NCBI GenBank assembly: GCA_903821805.1
Contig: CAIJNA010000080.1
Span: 1-16,965, forward strand
From: an uncultured Campylobacterota bacterium
GTDB taxonomy: Bacteria; Campylobacterota; Campylobacteria; Campylobacterales; Arcobacteraceae
Length of the DNA stretch: 16,965 nt
Direction: 5' to 3'
Below the pieces are notes generated by a model. The model searched no databases. It was not told where the DNA came from and was given only the letters and a program-made list of their open reading frames with translations. Shown one piece after another: positions 1-8,207 of the stretch (position 1 is the stretch's first letter; each line of letters begins with the position of its first letter). A program made the position numbers and the translations under genes.

Positions 1-205
1 AATTTAATGCATCTGCAACAGTTAAGATTTTTTCAGCACTTTCATCTGGAATTTCAATATCAAATTCTTCTTCAAGAGCCATAACTAATTCAACTACATC
101 TAGTGAATCTGCACCTAAATCCTCAATAAATTTTGAATCTTCTTTGATTTGAGCGATATCGCAATCTAATTGCTCAGCTACTACTGCTTTGATTTTTTCT
201 AACAT
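1..205 (-). CDS. acpP: Acyl carrier protein, C-terminus cut by window edge
   Basis: Acyl carrier protein, the cytoplasmic carrier of growing acyl chains in type II fatty acid synthesis. The first 68 residues are present, against about 77 in the family; the last few lie beyond the left edge. It begins [13 protein letters not shown] and contains the phosphopantetheine attachment motif [10 protein letters not shown], whose serine takes the prosthetic group. The following helix is strongly acidic ([13 protein letters not shown]), as expected. The start is supported by an AAGGA ribosome site just upstream. It lies downstream of fabG on the same strand with a 63-base gap holding its own extended -10 element, so it can be transcribed alone or with fabG. 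Identification is secure. Confidence 0.96.
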   Translation of the reverse strand, partial: MLEKIKAVVAEQLDCDIAQIKEDSKFIEDLGADSLDVVELVMALEEEFDIEIPDESAEKILTVADALN

Positions 206-236
206 TTTTTTTCCTTTTTAAAATAAGTTTCACAAA

Positions 237-245
237 ATTATACCA
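237..245 (-). promoter_or_regulatory. Extended -10 promoter of acpP
   Basis: On the minus strand this reads TGGTATAAT, a perfect -10 hexamer with the TGn extension, 31 bases before the acpP start codon. No good -35 is seen, which is usual for vegetative promoters of Campylobacterota. It lets acpP be expressed separately from the genes upstream. Confidence 0.75.
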
Positions 246-268
246 AATATACTTAAAAATTACCCATA

Positions 269-1012
269 TTAGACATAAAGTCCACCATTTACTTTAAGAA
301 TTTCTCCTGTTATATAGCTAGAATGGTCACTTAAAAGAAATGCAACAGCATCTGCAACTTCATTTGCTTCGCCAAATCTTCCTAGTGGAATATTTTTTTC
401 ATAATTTTCTTTGAACTCTGGTTTAAGCTCATCTTTCTTGTCTGTTCTAATAAATCCTGGATTAATGGCATTGAATCTAATTCCTCTAGCACTACCTTCT
501 TTTGCAAAAGATTTAGTCATCGCATTTACCCCGCCTTTGCTGGCACTATAGTTAGTTTGACCTGGATTTCCCATCTCTCCAACAATCGATGAAATATTTA
601 CTACAGAACCAAATCTTTTTTTGCTCATAGTTTTTAAAGCATCTCTACAACCTATGAAAGTTGATTTTAGATTAGCATCAATTACATCATCAAAATCTTC
701 AATAGTCATTCTGATTGCTAGTTTATCTTTTGTTATCCCGGCATTATTTACTAAATATGAAAGCTCACCATCGCTTTCAATGATTGTTTTTATGATTTCA
801 TTCCAGTCTGCTTCAGTTGCAACATCACCTTTAATTACAGCAGCAACTCCACCTTCTGCTTCAATTGCTTCTTTAACAGCATCAGCCAACTCCGGCTTAC
901 TTCTGTAGTTAATCCAAACTTTCAATCCATACCCTGCTAAAACTTTTGCAATATCTGCACCTATACCCTTGCTAGCACCTGTAACTAAAACATTTTTTCC
1001 ACTAAATTTCAT
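269..1012 (-). CDS. fabG: 3-oxoacyl-[acyl-carrier-protein] reductase FabG
   Basis: NADPH-dependent reductase that converts 3-oxoacyl-ACP to 3-hydroxyacyl-ACP in fatty acid elongation. It is 247 residues, the usual size for a classical short-chain dehydrogenase. Visible motifs are the cofactor-binding TGASKGIG (residues 11-18), NNAG (89-92), the catalytic serine at 141-142, and the YSASK signature giving Tyr155 and Lys159. The C-terminus (ITGEILKVNGGLYV) fits FabG better than other short-chain dehydrogenases. An AAGGAG ribosome site lies 7 bases before the ATG. It sits directly upstream of acpP, the usual partner, and 24 bases after aguB. Other SDR activities cannot be fully excluded, but the acpP neighbour makes FabG very likely. 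Confidence 0.95.
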   Translation of the reverse strand: MKFSGKNVLVTGASKGIGADIAKVLAGYGLKVWINYRSKPELADAVKEAIEAEGGVAAVIKGDVATEADWNEIIKTIIESDGELSYLVNNAGITKDKLAIRMTIEDFDDVIDANLKSTFIGCRDALKTMSKKRFGSVVNISSIVGEMGNPGQTNYSASKGGVNAMTKSFAKEGSARGIRFNAINPGFIRTDKKDELKPEFKENYEKNIPLGRFGEANEVADAVAFLLSDHSSYITGEILKVNGGLYV

Positions 1013-1036
1013 ACCATATCTCCTTTAAGTTAATTT

Positions 1037-1909
1037 TTAATCTATATATCTTTTTGTTAAATCGCCATAATTTTCAATTCTTCTATCTCTTAAAAACGGC
1101 CACCATCTTCTTACATTTTCACTTCGTTTCCTATCAATAGTAACATACAAAATTTCTTCTTTGTTTTCACTTCCTTTAGCTAACAATTCACCCTGAGGAC
1201 CAAAAACAAAGGAATTCCCCCAAAATTTAGTACCGGCTAATACTTCACTATCATCTTTCTCAAAACCAACACGATTAATAGTAACCACAGGCAATCCATT
1301 TGCTACACTATGACCTCTTTGGACTGCTATCCATGCATCTAGCTGCCTTTGTTTTTCATCTTCTGGATCGCTTTCAAACCACCCAATTGCTGTGGGATAA
1401 ATAAGAATTTCAGCGCCTTTGAGTGCCATAAGTCTGGCAGCTTCAGGATACCATTGATCCCAGCAAACCAAAACACCAAGTTTTCCAACACTAGTTTGAA
1501 TAGGTTCAAACCCTAAATCACCAATTGTGAAATAAAATTTTTCATAATATCCAGGATCATCCGGAATGTGCATTTTTCTATATTTTCCAGCTACTGAACC
1601 ATCTTTTTCAAATACAACTGCAGTATTGTGGTAAAGTCCAGCAGCTCTTTTTTCAAATAATGAAGTAACCAATACAACATTATTCTCTTTAGCAATATTG
1701 CCCCAAAATAAAATATCATCTTCCCAGGTGTTAGCCAAGTCAAATGCATCAACACTTTCATTTTGACAAAAATAATAAGTCTGATGTAGCTCTTGAAGTG
1801 TAATTAAAACAGCTCCATTTTTAGCTGCTTCTTTTATCATTTCACATGTTTTAGATATTGTTTTTTCTTTTGAATCATGGTATTTTTGTTGAATCAAAGC
1901 TGTTATCAT
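1037..1909 (-). CDS. aguB: N-carbamoylputrescine amidase (nitrilase superfamily)
   Basis: Hydrolyses N-carbamoylputrescine to putrescine, CO2 and ammonia, the last step of the agmatine route to putrescine. The 290-residue protein is one carbon-nitrogen hydrolase domain. The Glu-Lys-Cys triad is visible as Glu40 (ITLQELHQ), Lys112 (YRKMHIPDDPGYYEKFYF) and Cys149 (LVCWDQWYPEA). The 'HIPDDPGYYEKFYF' stretch is typical of AguB. Its ATG overlaps the aguA stop codon by 4 bases (ATGA), so translation is probably coupled. The AguA neighbour separates it from other nitrilase-family amidases. Confidence is high from both sequence and context. Confidence 0.93.
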   Translation of the reverse strand: MITALIQQKYHDSKEKTISKTCEMIKEAAKNGAVLITLQELHQTYYFCQNESVDAFDLANTWEDDILFWGNIAKENNVVLVTSLFEKRAAGLYHNTAVVFEKDGSVAGKYRKMHIPDDPGYYEKFYFTIGDLGFEPIQTSVGKLGVLVCWDQWYPEAARLMALKGAEILIYPTAIGWFESDPEDEKQRQLDAWIAVQRGHSVANGLPVVTINRVGFEKDDSEVLAGTKFWGNSFVFGPQGELLAKGSENKEEILYVTIDRKRSENVRRWWPFLRDRRIENYGDLTKRYID

Positions 1910-2937
1910 AGTCTACTCCCTGATAATTTTGATTGTTTTTTTGACTTAGGATATTGCATAGTTACACAATGCAAACTACCATGTTGTCTTATTAATGTGC
2001 TACAATCAATTCCAATAATATCTCTTTTTGGGAATGCTTTTTTAAAGATTTCTATTGCTTTTTCATCATTTTCATCTTGGTAGGTTGGAACCAAAACAGC
2101 ACCGTTTATAATTAAAAAATTTGCATATGTTGCTGGAAGCTTCTCTTCTCCATCATATTTTGCTTTGATGTGCGGTAATCCAATAAGATTGTATTTTTTG
2201 CCTTTAAGATTTGTAAATTTATTAAGTTCAGTTTCCATCAATTTTAATTGAACATAATTTGAATCATTTTCATCATCACATATTTGATACATTATAGTAT
2301 CTTCACTGATAATTCTGGCAATTGTATCGATGTGACTATCTGTATCATCACCCTCTAAAGCACCACTGTTTAGCCACAAAACTTTTTTTGCACCAAGATT
2401 TTCAATAAGTTTTTGCTCAATCATTTTTTGAGAAAGTTTTGGATTTCGATTTTTTTCCATTAAGCATTCGGTTGTTGTTAAAATTATCCCTTCACCATCA
2501 CTTTCTATGCTTCCGCCCTCAAGAACCATTTTTACACTTTTGTGTTTATAGTCTTTCAGCAGCCCTTTGTGCTTAAGTTGCATTGTTATCAAATCATCTT
2601 TTTTATAAGCAAACTTCTTACCCCAAGCATTGTATTTAAAGTCCAGAATCGTTGAAACACCATCAATTTCAACCGTAATACCTCCAAAATCTCTACTCCA
2701 AGTATCATCGCTATCTAGTCGTACAAATAATAAATTCTTTTTAGATGGAAATAATGATTTTACAAATGTGATATTTTTTGCAACAATTAAGCATTTTTGA
2801 TATTTTCTTATAGCATTTGCTATATTTACAAAATTTTCTATAGCATCACTAAGATATTCATTCCAATCTGTATTTTCATGAGGAAATACAAGTTGTACAA
2901 ACTCTTGTTCTTCCCATTCGGCAGGTAATCTTATCAC
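1906..2937 (-). CDS. aguA: Agmatine deiminase
   Basis: Converts agmatine to N-carbamoylputrescine and ammonia, feeding AguB encoded immediately downstream. The 343 residues are close to the family length. Features of the Porphyromonas-type peptidyl-arginine deiminase fold are W80-S-R-D83-F-G-G, LEGGSIESDGEG (about 139-150), DTDSHIDTIAR with His202 and Asp204, and the C-terminal catalytic cysteine Cys324 in GSLHCVTMQYP. The start codon is one base after the queE stop on the same strand, and its end overlaps aguB. Agmatine itself would come from an arginine decarboxylase (SpeA), which is not in the window. Recognition is secure. Confidence 0.94.
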   Translation of the reverse strand: MIRLPAEWEEQEFVQLVFPHENTDWNEYLSDAIENFVNIANAIRKYQKCLIVAKNITFVKSLFPSKKNLLFVRLDSDDTWSRDFGGITVEIDGVSTILDFKYNAWGKKFAYKKDDLITMQLKHKGLLKDYKHKSVKMVLEGGSIESDGEGIILTTTECLMEKNRNPKLSQKMIEQKLIENLGAKKVLWLNSGALEGDDTDSHIDTIARIISEDTIMYQICDDENDSNYVQLKLMETELNKFTNLKGKKYNLIGLPHIKAKYDGEEKLPATYANFLIINGAVLVPTYQDENDEKAIEIFKKAFPKRDIIGIDCSTLIRQHGSLHCVTMQYPKSKKQSKLSGSRL

Positions 2938-2938
2938 T

Positions 2939-3691
2939 TTAAACTCCTCTTTTATTGTTCCAGACTCTAATATGAAGTCTATCTGAGTACTTAAATCCTT
3001 TTTCTATGGCAAATTCTATAACACTTAAACTATTTTTATCAATTGCTTCAGCAGTATCTCCAAGTGGCATAACATAGACATCACAAGACGGAATTTGTTT
3101 CAAAATATCTTCAATTTCTTTTGATGCTAAAGGCAAAAAGTCTTTATTTATAACAAATTTTAAATAACTTTCAGTTGTAAAATCTATTATCGTTTTTAAA
3201 CTTTTGATATTTATTCTTTTCTGTAAACTTTCACCGCTATTGCTAAGTTTTACACTTAATGAAAAGATGATGTTTTTGTGCCATTCTTGATTTAAAACAA
3301 TGTCAATGCTACCATTAGTTTCTATTGTAACACTGTAATTATTTATAATCCAATATTTTAGAAAGTTTTGAAACTCTTGATCTTGCCAGTAGAGAAGTGG
3401 TTCCCCACCAGTTATAACAATATCGGCTTTATAGGATGGAAGATATTTCGAAACTTCTTCTATAAGGCTTTCGCTCGAGGTATATTTTTTCCATTCATCT
3501 CTAAAAGCTATATCACTTGCATAAAAACTATCACAACTGCATTTTTTAATTCCACTCGGAGTTTCGTATTCGACCTCAAAACCAGGACATTGCATATTGC
3601 ATTTCCCAAATCTTACAAATACGCTAGGATTTCCTACTCGTTTTCCTTCACCCTGAATAGTTGGACCAAAGATCTCATTGATTTCAAGCAT
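2939..3691 (-). CDS. queE: 7-carboxy-7-deazaguanine synthase, radical SAM
   Basis: Radical SAM enzyme that rearranges 6-carboxytetrahydropterin, the product of QueD, into 7-carboxy-7-deazaguanine for queuosine synthesis. The N-terminus shows MLEINEIFGPTIQGEG and FVRFGKCNMQC, typical of QueE, and ITGGEPLLYW matches the SAM-binding GGEP motif. The cluster motif is not the simple CX3CX2C: Cys31 and Cys35 are followed by an insert of about 15 residues before Cys51 and Cys53-Asp-Ser, so the likely third ligand is Cys53 (CX3CX17C). QueE proteins with spaced cysteines are known. The gene overlaps queD by 8 bases and is followed one base later by aguA. Length is 250 residues. Confidence 0.92.
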   Translation of the reverse strand: MLEINEIFGPTIQGEGKRVGNPSVFVRFGKCNMQCPGFEVEYETPSGIKKCSCDSFYASDIAFRDEWKKYTSSESLIEEVSKYLPSYKADIVITGGEPLLYWQDQEFQNFLKYWIINNYSVTIETNGSIDIVLNQEWHKNIIFSLSVKLSNSGESLQKRINIKSLKTIIDFTTESYLKFVINKDFLPLASKEIEDILKQIPSCDVYVMPLGDTAEAIDKNSLSVIEFAIEKGFKYSDRLHIRVWNNKRGV

Positions 3692-4220
3692 ATACAGTAC
3701 TTCTACTTTTTGGAGTCTCGAAGTATTCCAAATGTGATACTTTTATCCCAATTTGCGACATCTTCTTTTGAACAATTTTTAAAAGCCAAAAAGAAATATT
3801 TTCGCTTGTTGGCACAAAATCAACAATTATGTAACTCTCATAAAGTTCTTTAATATGCAGTGGCTCATTTTTTAGAATAGATAAATCAGCAAGCATAAAA
3901 TCTTCTTCCATTTTATGAAGATTATTTTTACTTGAATAGTGTGGAAGCAATGTTGGGAAGAGCGGATCATTTATGTCGACTATGAACTTATGATCTATAG
4001 TGTCATCTAAAAACTTTTTAAACCAATTTAGATGTTTGAAATCTGTAACCATACCATTAACTAAAGTTTCACTTTCAAGGTGAACGATTATTTTTCCCTG
4101 ATGTCCGTGCAGATGACGACACATAAGACAATCATCAAGTGCGAATTCTTTATTTAGCTCTTGTGACCAAACACGATGCCCGTAACAAAAGTCAAATTGT
4201 TTTGATATATTCCATTTCAT
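3684..4220 (-). CDS. queD: 6-carboxytetrahydropterin synthase QueD
   Basis: Converts 7,8-dihydroneopterin triphosphate to 6-carboxy-5,6,7,8-tetrahydropterin, the substrate of QueE. Motifs seen in its 178 residues are zinc ligands His15, His38 and His40, the catalytic Cys34 in the CXXXHGH pattern (CRHLHGH), DFKHLNWF, DHKFIVD and PTSENISFWLL. It is longer than the ~120-residue E. coli enzyme because of an insert between DHKFIVD (about 96-102) and PTSEN; longer forms occur in this phylum by my recollection. It is the first gene of the minus-strand unit and overlaps queE by 8 bases. No clear Shine-Dalgarno precedes the ATG, so a very short or absent leader is possible. queC and queF are not in the window. 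Confidence 0.93.
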   Translation of the reverse strand: MKWNISKQFDFCYGHRVWSQELNKEFALDDCLMCRHLHGHQGKIIVHLESETLVNGMVTDFKHLNWFKKFLDDTIDHKFIVDINDPLFPTLLPHYSSKNNLHKMEEDFMLADLSILKNEPLHIKELYESYIIVDFVPTSENISFWLLKIVQKKMSQIGIKVSHLEYFETPKSRSTVYA

Positions 4221-4226
4221 TCGCGG

Positions 4227-4232
4227 ATTTTA
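4227..4232 (-). promoter_or_regulatory. Possible -10 element of the queD operon
   Basis: The minus strand reads TAAAAT only 6 bases before the queD ATG, which would put transcription start at or next to the start codon. A second candidate, TATAAA, lies at 4241-4246. Neither is strong; one of them presumably drives the queD-to-fabG unit, since the gap to divergent pgaB is only 124 bases. Confidence 0.3.
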
Positions 4233-4300
4233 ACATACTCTTTATAAAACTACATAAGAATCTAATTTGTAGAATGTATTGTGAATTTAAATAATTCATT

Positions 4301-4309
4301 TGGTATAAT
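4301..4309 (+). promoter_or_regulatory. Extended -10 promoter of pgaB operon
   Basis: TGGTATAAT, a consensus hexamer with TGn extension, lies 35 bases before the pgaB ATG. A ribosome site AAGGA at 4329-4333 follows, with slightly long spacing (11 bases) to the start codon. No -35 match is seen. Confidence 0.75.
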
Positions 4310-4344
4310 AAAAGTTATCTATTATATGAAGGAAGATTACAACA

Positions 4345-6408
4345 ATGATTTTATCGATATCCTATAGAATTTCAAGATATGCATTCAAGCATATAAGTGC
4401 ATTATTATTATGGACACTATTAATTTATTCTGGTTTTGCTAGCGCAAATACATTACCAAATGATTGCAGCAGAGAGCATCATCCAAACGAATTGACTGTT
4501 TTTAGTTACCATGAAATAGCAGAAAAAGGTAAAGCTCTAGACGCAAATTATGCAGTTACCCCGGAACATTTTGAGCAACAAATGAAATGGCTGATAGATA
4601 ATGGATATCATTTTGTCAATGTTGATGATATTTTAAACTACAGAAATCATGGAAAAAAACTACCACATAAAGCAGTATTTATAACTTTTGATGATGGGTA
4701 CAAAGTTACTTACACAAATGCATTTCCAATATTAAAAAAGTACAAAATTCCTACAGTTATTGCTTTGGTTGGAACATGGTTATTAAACGAAGAGAAGGTT
4801 GATTATAATGGCAAAATGCTTCCCCGAGATGCATTTTTAAATCAACATGAACTTAAAGAGATGATAGCAAGTGGATTGGTTGAAGTTGCTAGTCATTCAT
4901 ATGCTTATCATAAAGGTATTTTGGGAAATCCACAAGGAAATACGCAACCAGCTCTTAGAACTCGTCAATGGCTTGCAGATAAAAATAAATATGAAGATGA
5001 AAAATCTTACGTTAAACGAGTTGAAAATGATTTAGCTCACAATAGCAAATTCCTGAAAGAATACACTGGGCAAACTCCAAGAGTTATGGTATGGCCGTAT
5101 GGTCATTACAATATGGAAACTAGAAAAATTGCAGAAAAATTAGGAATGCCAATTGGTTTAACTTTGGATGACGGCGGAAATACAGAAACAACTCCATTAT
5201 GGGGACTTAGACGAATATTGGTTGAATATTCAATGAATCTTAAAGATCTTGCAAGAGATATGGAAGTTAGAAATGCTAACTTAACTGATGACTCTAGAAC
5301 AACTAAAGCAGCGCATATTGATTTGGATTATATATATGATCCAGATCCAATCCAACAAGAAAAGAATTTGGGAGATTTACTTGAGCGTATTAAAAAATTA
5401 AATGTAAATACTATTTATCTTCAAGCTTTTGCAGATCCCGATAGTGATGGCGCTGCTGATTATGTTTATTTTCCAAATAGAAATATTCCAATGCGAGCTG
5501 ATTTATTTAACAGGGTGTCTTGGCAAATCTCTACGAGAACACAAGTGAAAAGAATTTATGCATGGATGCCTATGATGGCGTGGGAATTGCCATCTAAAAA
5601 TAAAGCCTCAAAAGATATCGTTGTGACACTTCAAGTTGATCCATCTCATCTAAATATGGGATACCCAAGACTCTCACCATTTTCTCCAAGAGCCAAAAAA
5701 GTTATCAAAGAAATATATGAAGATTTGGCAAAAGCAGCTTATATTGATGGAATTTTATTCCATGATGACGTAACATTGTCAGATTATGAAGATAATAGTA
5801 AATTCGCACAAGCTCAGTATAAAAAATGGGGATTTAGCGGAGATATTAAAAGCATAAGAAGTGATAGGAAACAATTTTTAAAATTGATAAGACTCAAAAC
5901 TCAGTATTTGGATGATTTTGCAATGGAATTGGCTCAAATTTTAAGAAATGAACAACCTGGCTTAAAAACAGCTAGAAATCTATATGCTCAAGTTGCTATA
6001 AATCCAAATGCCCAAGAATGGTATGCGCAAAGCCTTTCTGAATCAATAAAATATTATGACTATACTGCAATTATGGCTATGCCTTATATGGAGCAAGCTA
6101 CCAATCATAAAGAGTTTTATGAAAAAATAGTACATAACGTTAAACAAATAAAATGTGGGATTGATAGAACAGTTATTGAATTGCAAGCTGTTGATTGGAG
6201 AAAAGATAATGCCCCGATTCCATCTGAAGAAATGACTCAAACAATTAGTAATCTATATAATTTAGGTGTACATCATATTGCTTATTATCCAGATAATCAA
6301 TTTGATAATGTTCCAAATGCAGATGATATGAAAAAGATTTTTGATAAAAAATCGTTATTTATGAATTATTTACTTATGCCAACTAGTCTGGCAGCACCAA
6401 AACAATAA
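4345..6408 (+). CDS. pgaB: Poly-beta-1,6-GlcNAc N-deacetylase PgaB
   Basis: Periplasmic enzyme that partly de-N-acetylates poly-beta-1,6-N-acetylglucosamine (PNAG) so it can be exported and act as biofilm matrix. The 687 residues match the two-domain E. coli protein (about 672). The N-terminal deacetylase domain has Asp116-Asp117 (ITFDDGYK), metal-binding His184 and His189 (ASHSYAYHKG) and WPYGHYN at 250-256. From about 320 the C-terminal glycoside-hydrolase-like domain begins (AHIDLDYIYDPDP), with the acidic LFHDD motif (Asp474, Asp475) expected at its active site. The signal peptide ends FASA-NT, a type I site; no lipobox cysteine is seen, whereas E. coli PgaB is a lipoprotein. It is first in pgaBCD; pgaC follows after 10 bases. 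Confidence 0.95.
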   Translation: MILSISYRISRYAFKHISALLLWTLLIYSGFASANTLPNDCSREHHPNELTVFSYHEIAEKGKALDANYAVTPEHFEQQMKWLIDNGYHFVNVDDILNYRNHGKKLPHKAVFITFDDGYKVTYTNAFPILKKYKIPTVIALVGTWLLNEEKVDYNGKMLPRDAFLNQHELKEMIASGLVEVASHSYAYHKGILGNPQGNTQPALRTRQWLADKNKYEDEKSYVKRVENDLAHNSKFLKEYTGQTPRVMVWPYGHYNMETRKIAEKLGMPIGLTLDDGGNTETTPLWGLRRILVEYSMNLKDLARDMEVRNANLTDDSRTTKAAHIDLDYIYDPDPIQQEKNLGDLLERIKKLNVNTIYLQAFADPDSDGAADYVYFPNRNIPMRADLFNRVSWQISTRTQVKRIYAWMPMMAWELPSKNKASKDIVVTLQVDPSHLNMGYPRLSPFSPRAKKVIKEIYEDLAKAAYIDGILFHDDVTLSDYEDNSKFAQAQYKKWGFSGDIKSIRSDRKQFLKLIRLKTQYLDDFAMELAQILRNEQPGLKTARNLYAQVAINPNAQEWYAQSLSESIKYYDYTAIMAMPYMEQATNHKEFYEKIVHNVKQIKCGIDRTVIELQAVDWRKDNAPIPSEEMTQTISNLYNLGVHHIAYYPDNQFDNVPNADDMKKIFDKKSLFMNYLLMPTSLAAPKQ

Positions 6409-6418
6409 AGGTCACAAA

Positions 6419-7708
6419 ATGAATTTAGATTCTGTATCACATTTAACATGGCACATCATCTTAGGATATATATTTTATTATCCACTTTTTATGTCGAGCT
6501 TGTGGATAATTGGAGCAATATTTTTTTATTTTAAAAATGAAAAACCTTACTTGACGCACTTAATTCCAGAATTAGGACCAAATGAAAAATGGGAAGGTGT
6601 TAGTATTCTTATTCCTTGCTACAATGAGGGTCAAAATGCTGTTGAAACTATTTCTTACGCATTAAATGTAGAGTATCCAGAATTTGAAGTTATTGCTATA
6701 AATGATGGAAGTAAAGATGATACGCTGGAAATTTTAATGAGCATCGCAAAAACTAATCCTAGATTAAAAGTTGTTAATTTGGCTGAAAATCAAGGAAAAG
6801 CATTAGCGCTTCATGCTGGATCATTAGTTGCAAAATATGATTATTTGATAGGTATTGATGGTGATGCATTGATTGATAAATATTGCGTTTATTGGATGAT
6901 GAAACATTTTATAAGATACCCAGCAGTTGCAGCTGTTACTGGAAATCCAAGAATAAGAAACAGAACAACACTTTTAGGCAAAATTCAAGTTGGAGAATTT
7001 TCATCAATTGTTGGAATGATAAAAAGAGCTCAAAGAAGTTTTGGTAGAATTTTTACAGTTTCTGGAGTTATAACTGGTTTCCGTAAATCAGCAGTTCATG
7101 AGGTTGGATATTGGAGTCCTGATATGCTAACTGAAGATATCGATATAACATGGAAACTTCAAAGTAATGGATGGGATGTTCATTTTGAACCAAGATCTTT
7201 AGTTTGGATTTTGATGCCAGAAACAATAAGTGGACTTTGGAAACAAAGACTTAGATGGTCAATGGGTGGAGCCCAAGTAATGCTTAAAAATTTTAAAGTT
7301 TTATTTGCACCACGACAAACACATTTATGGGGCTTAATGGTTGAATTGATCTTAAGTACAGTTTGGGCTTATAGTATGTTGTTGGTAATTTTGGTTTGGA
7401 TCGCAAGCTTATTTGTGCCCGTAAGTTATTTGATGCCGCAACAGTCACCAATTCTTCCAGATGATACAAGTATTATTTTGATTAGTGCATGTTTGTTACA
7501 ATTCTTTGTTAGTAAATGGCTCGATGGACATTATGACAAAGGGTTGGGAAAGAATTATTTCTGGATGATTTGGTATCCTTTTGCTTACTGGATTATAAAC
7601 TTATTTACAGCAGTAACATCTCTTCCAAAAGTTTTATTTGGCACAAAAGGTCGTGCAAGATGGGTTAGTCCAGATCGTGGAGCACACCAACAAGTGAAGA
7701 AAGGATAG
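6419..7708 (+). CDS. pgaC: PNAG synthase glycosyltransferase PgaC
   Basis: Inner-membrane family 2 glycosyltransferase that polymerises UDP-GlcNAc into beta-1,6-linked polymer and moves it across the membrane together with PgaD. Visible are an N-terminal membrane segment (about 13-37), the GT2 start VSILIPCYNEG (61-71), AINDGSKDDT, the DGD metal-binding motif (147-149), TED (238-240) holding the catalytic base, and QRLRW (276-280), the processive-synthase Q-x-x-R-W motif. Two or more hydrophobic helices follow (about 303-330, 350-365 and 379-397). The length of 429 is normal. An AAAGG site precedes the ATG. In E. coli, cyclic di-GMP binding to PgaCD activates synthesis; that is family knowledge and not visible here. 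Confidence 0.95.
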   Translation: MNLDSVSHLTWHIILGYIFYYPLFMSSLWIIGAIFFYFKNEKPYLTHLIPELGPNEKWEGVSILIPCYNEGQNAVETISYALNVEYPEFEVIAINDGSKDDTLEILMSIAKTNPRLKVVNLAENQGKALALHAGSLVAKYDYLIGIDGDALIDKYCVYWMMKHFIRYPAVAAVTGNPRIRNRTTLLGKIQVGEFSSIVGMIKRAQRSFGRIFTVSGVITGFRKSAVHEVGYWSPDMLTEDIDITWKLQSNGWDVHFEPRSLVWILMPETISGLWKQRLRWSMGGAQVMLKNFKVLFAPRQTHLWGLMVELILSTVWAYSMLLVILVWIASLFVPVSYLMPQQSPILPDDTSIILISACLLQFFVSKWLDGHYDKGLGKNYFWMIWYPFAYWIINLFTAVTSLPKVLFGTKGRARWVSPDRGAHQQVKKG

Positions 7709-7710
7709 TC

Positions 7711-8163
7711 ATGGATCATCATCAATCTCTAATAATTAATAATAGAAGCGAACTTCCAAAAGCAAAAAGAATAATTTGGGACATAGTTACATTGCTTCTT
7801 TGGGTTGGATTCATATATTTATGGAAACCAGTATTTCATGTTTTTTATAGGATATTAACACTAGATGCTCCGGGACATGAATTTGCAGATTGGATTTTCG
7901 GGGAAATTCACAGTGTAACATTTATAAATGCTATGTATTTGTTGATAGGCACTCCTTTGATACTTTTTGTGTTGGCTAGATTAAATAGACATCATGCTCC
8001 AACTGAACATTTAATATTTCATTTTGATGATTACGCTGAATACTTTAAAGTTGAAAAAGAAAGTTTGCAAGAATGTGTAAATAGTCAATTGGTAACTGTT
8101 TATTTTGATGATCACGGACATATTATTAATCTTGAAGATCGAATAGTCGAGAAGAAAAAATAA
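7711..8163 (+). CDS. pgaD: PNAG synthesis auxiliary protein PgaD
   Basis: Small membrane partner of PgaC needed for PNAG polymerisation and, in E. coli, for cyclic di-GMP control. The 150-residue protein has two predicted membrane helices (about 23-42 and 70-88) and a charged cytoplasmic tail. Sequence identity in this family is low, so the call rests on size, topology, the N-terminal pattern (SELPKAKRIIWDIVTLLLW) and its position 2 bases after pgaC with an AAGGA site inside the pgaC end. E. coli PgaD is slightly shorter (about 137). Tandem terminator-like hairpins follow immediately, marking the end of the operon. Confidence 0.86.
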   Translation: MDHHQSLIINNRSELPKAKRIIWDIVTLLLWVGFIYLWKPVFHVFYRILTLDAPGHEFADWIFGEIHSVTFINAMYLLIGTPLILFVLARLNRHHAPTEHLIFHFDDYAEYFKVEKESLQECVNSQLVTVYFDDHGHIINLEDRIVEKKK

Positions 8164-8186
8164 CTCAATCCTTTTGAGTGATTTTT
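8163..8186 (+). terminator. Intrinsic terminator after pgaD
   Basis: ACTCAA (8163-8168) pairs with TTGAGT (8174-8179) around a 5-base loop and is followed by GATTTTT. The stem starts at the last base of the pgaD stop codon. It is short, but the position and T-run fit Rho-independent termination. Confidence 0.6.
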
Positions 8187-8207
8187 AATTACACATAGTG
8201 TAATTTT
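8187..8207 (+). terminator. Second hairpin, tandem terminator
   Basis: AATTACAC (8187-8194) and GTGTAATT (8198-8205) form a perfect 8-base stem with a 3-base loop, followed by TTATT. It lies directly behind the first hairpin, so the two probably act in tandem. It could also serve in the opposite direction. Confidence 0.55.

Noticed and set aside
4221..4344. Possible preQ1 riboswitch before queD
   Set aside because: No preQ1-I or preQ1-II hairpin and A-rich tail pattern could be found in the 124-base gap.
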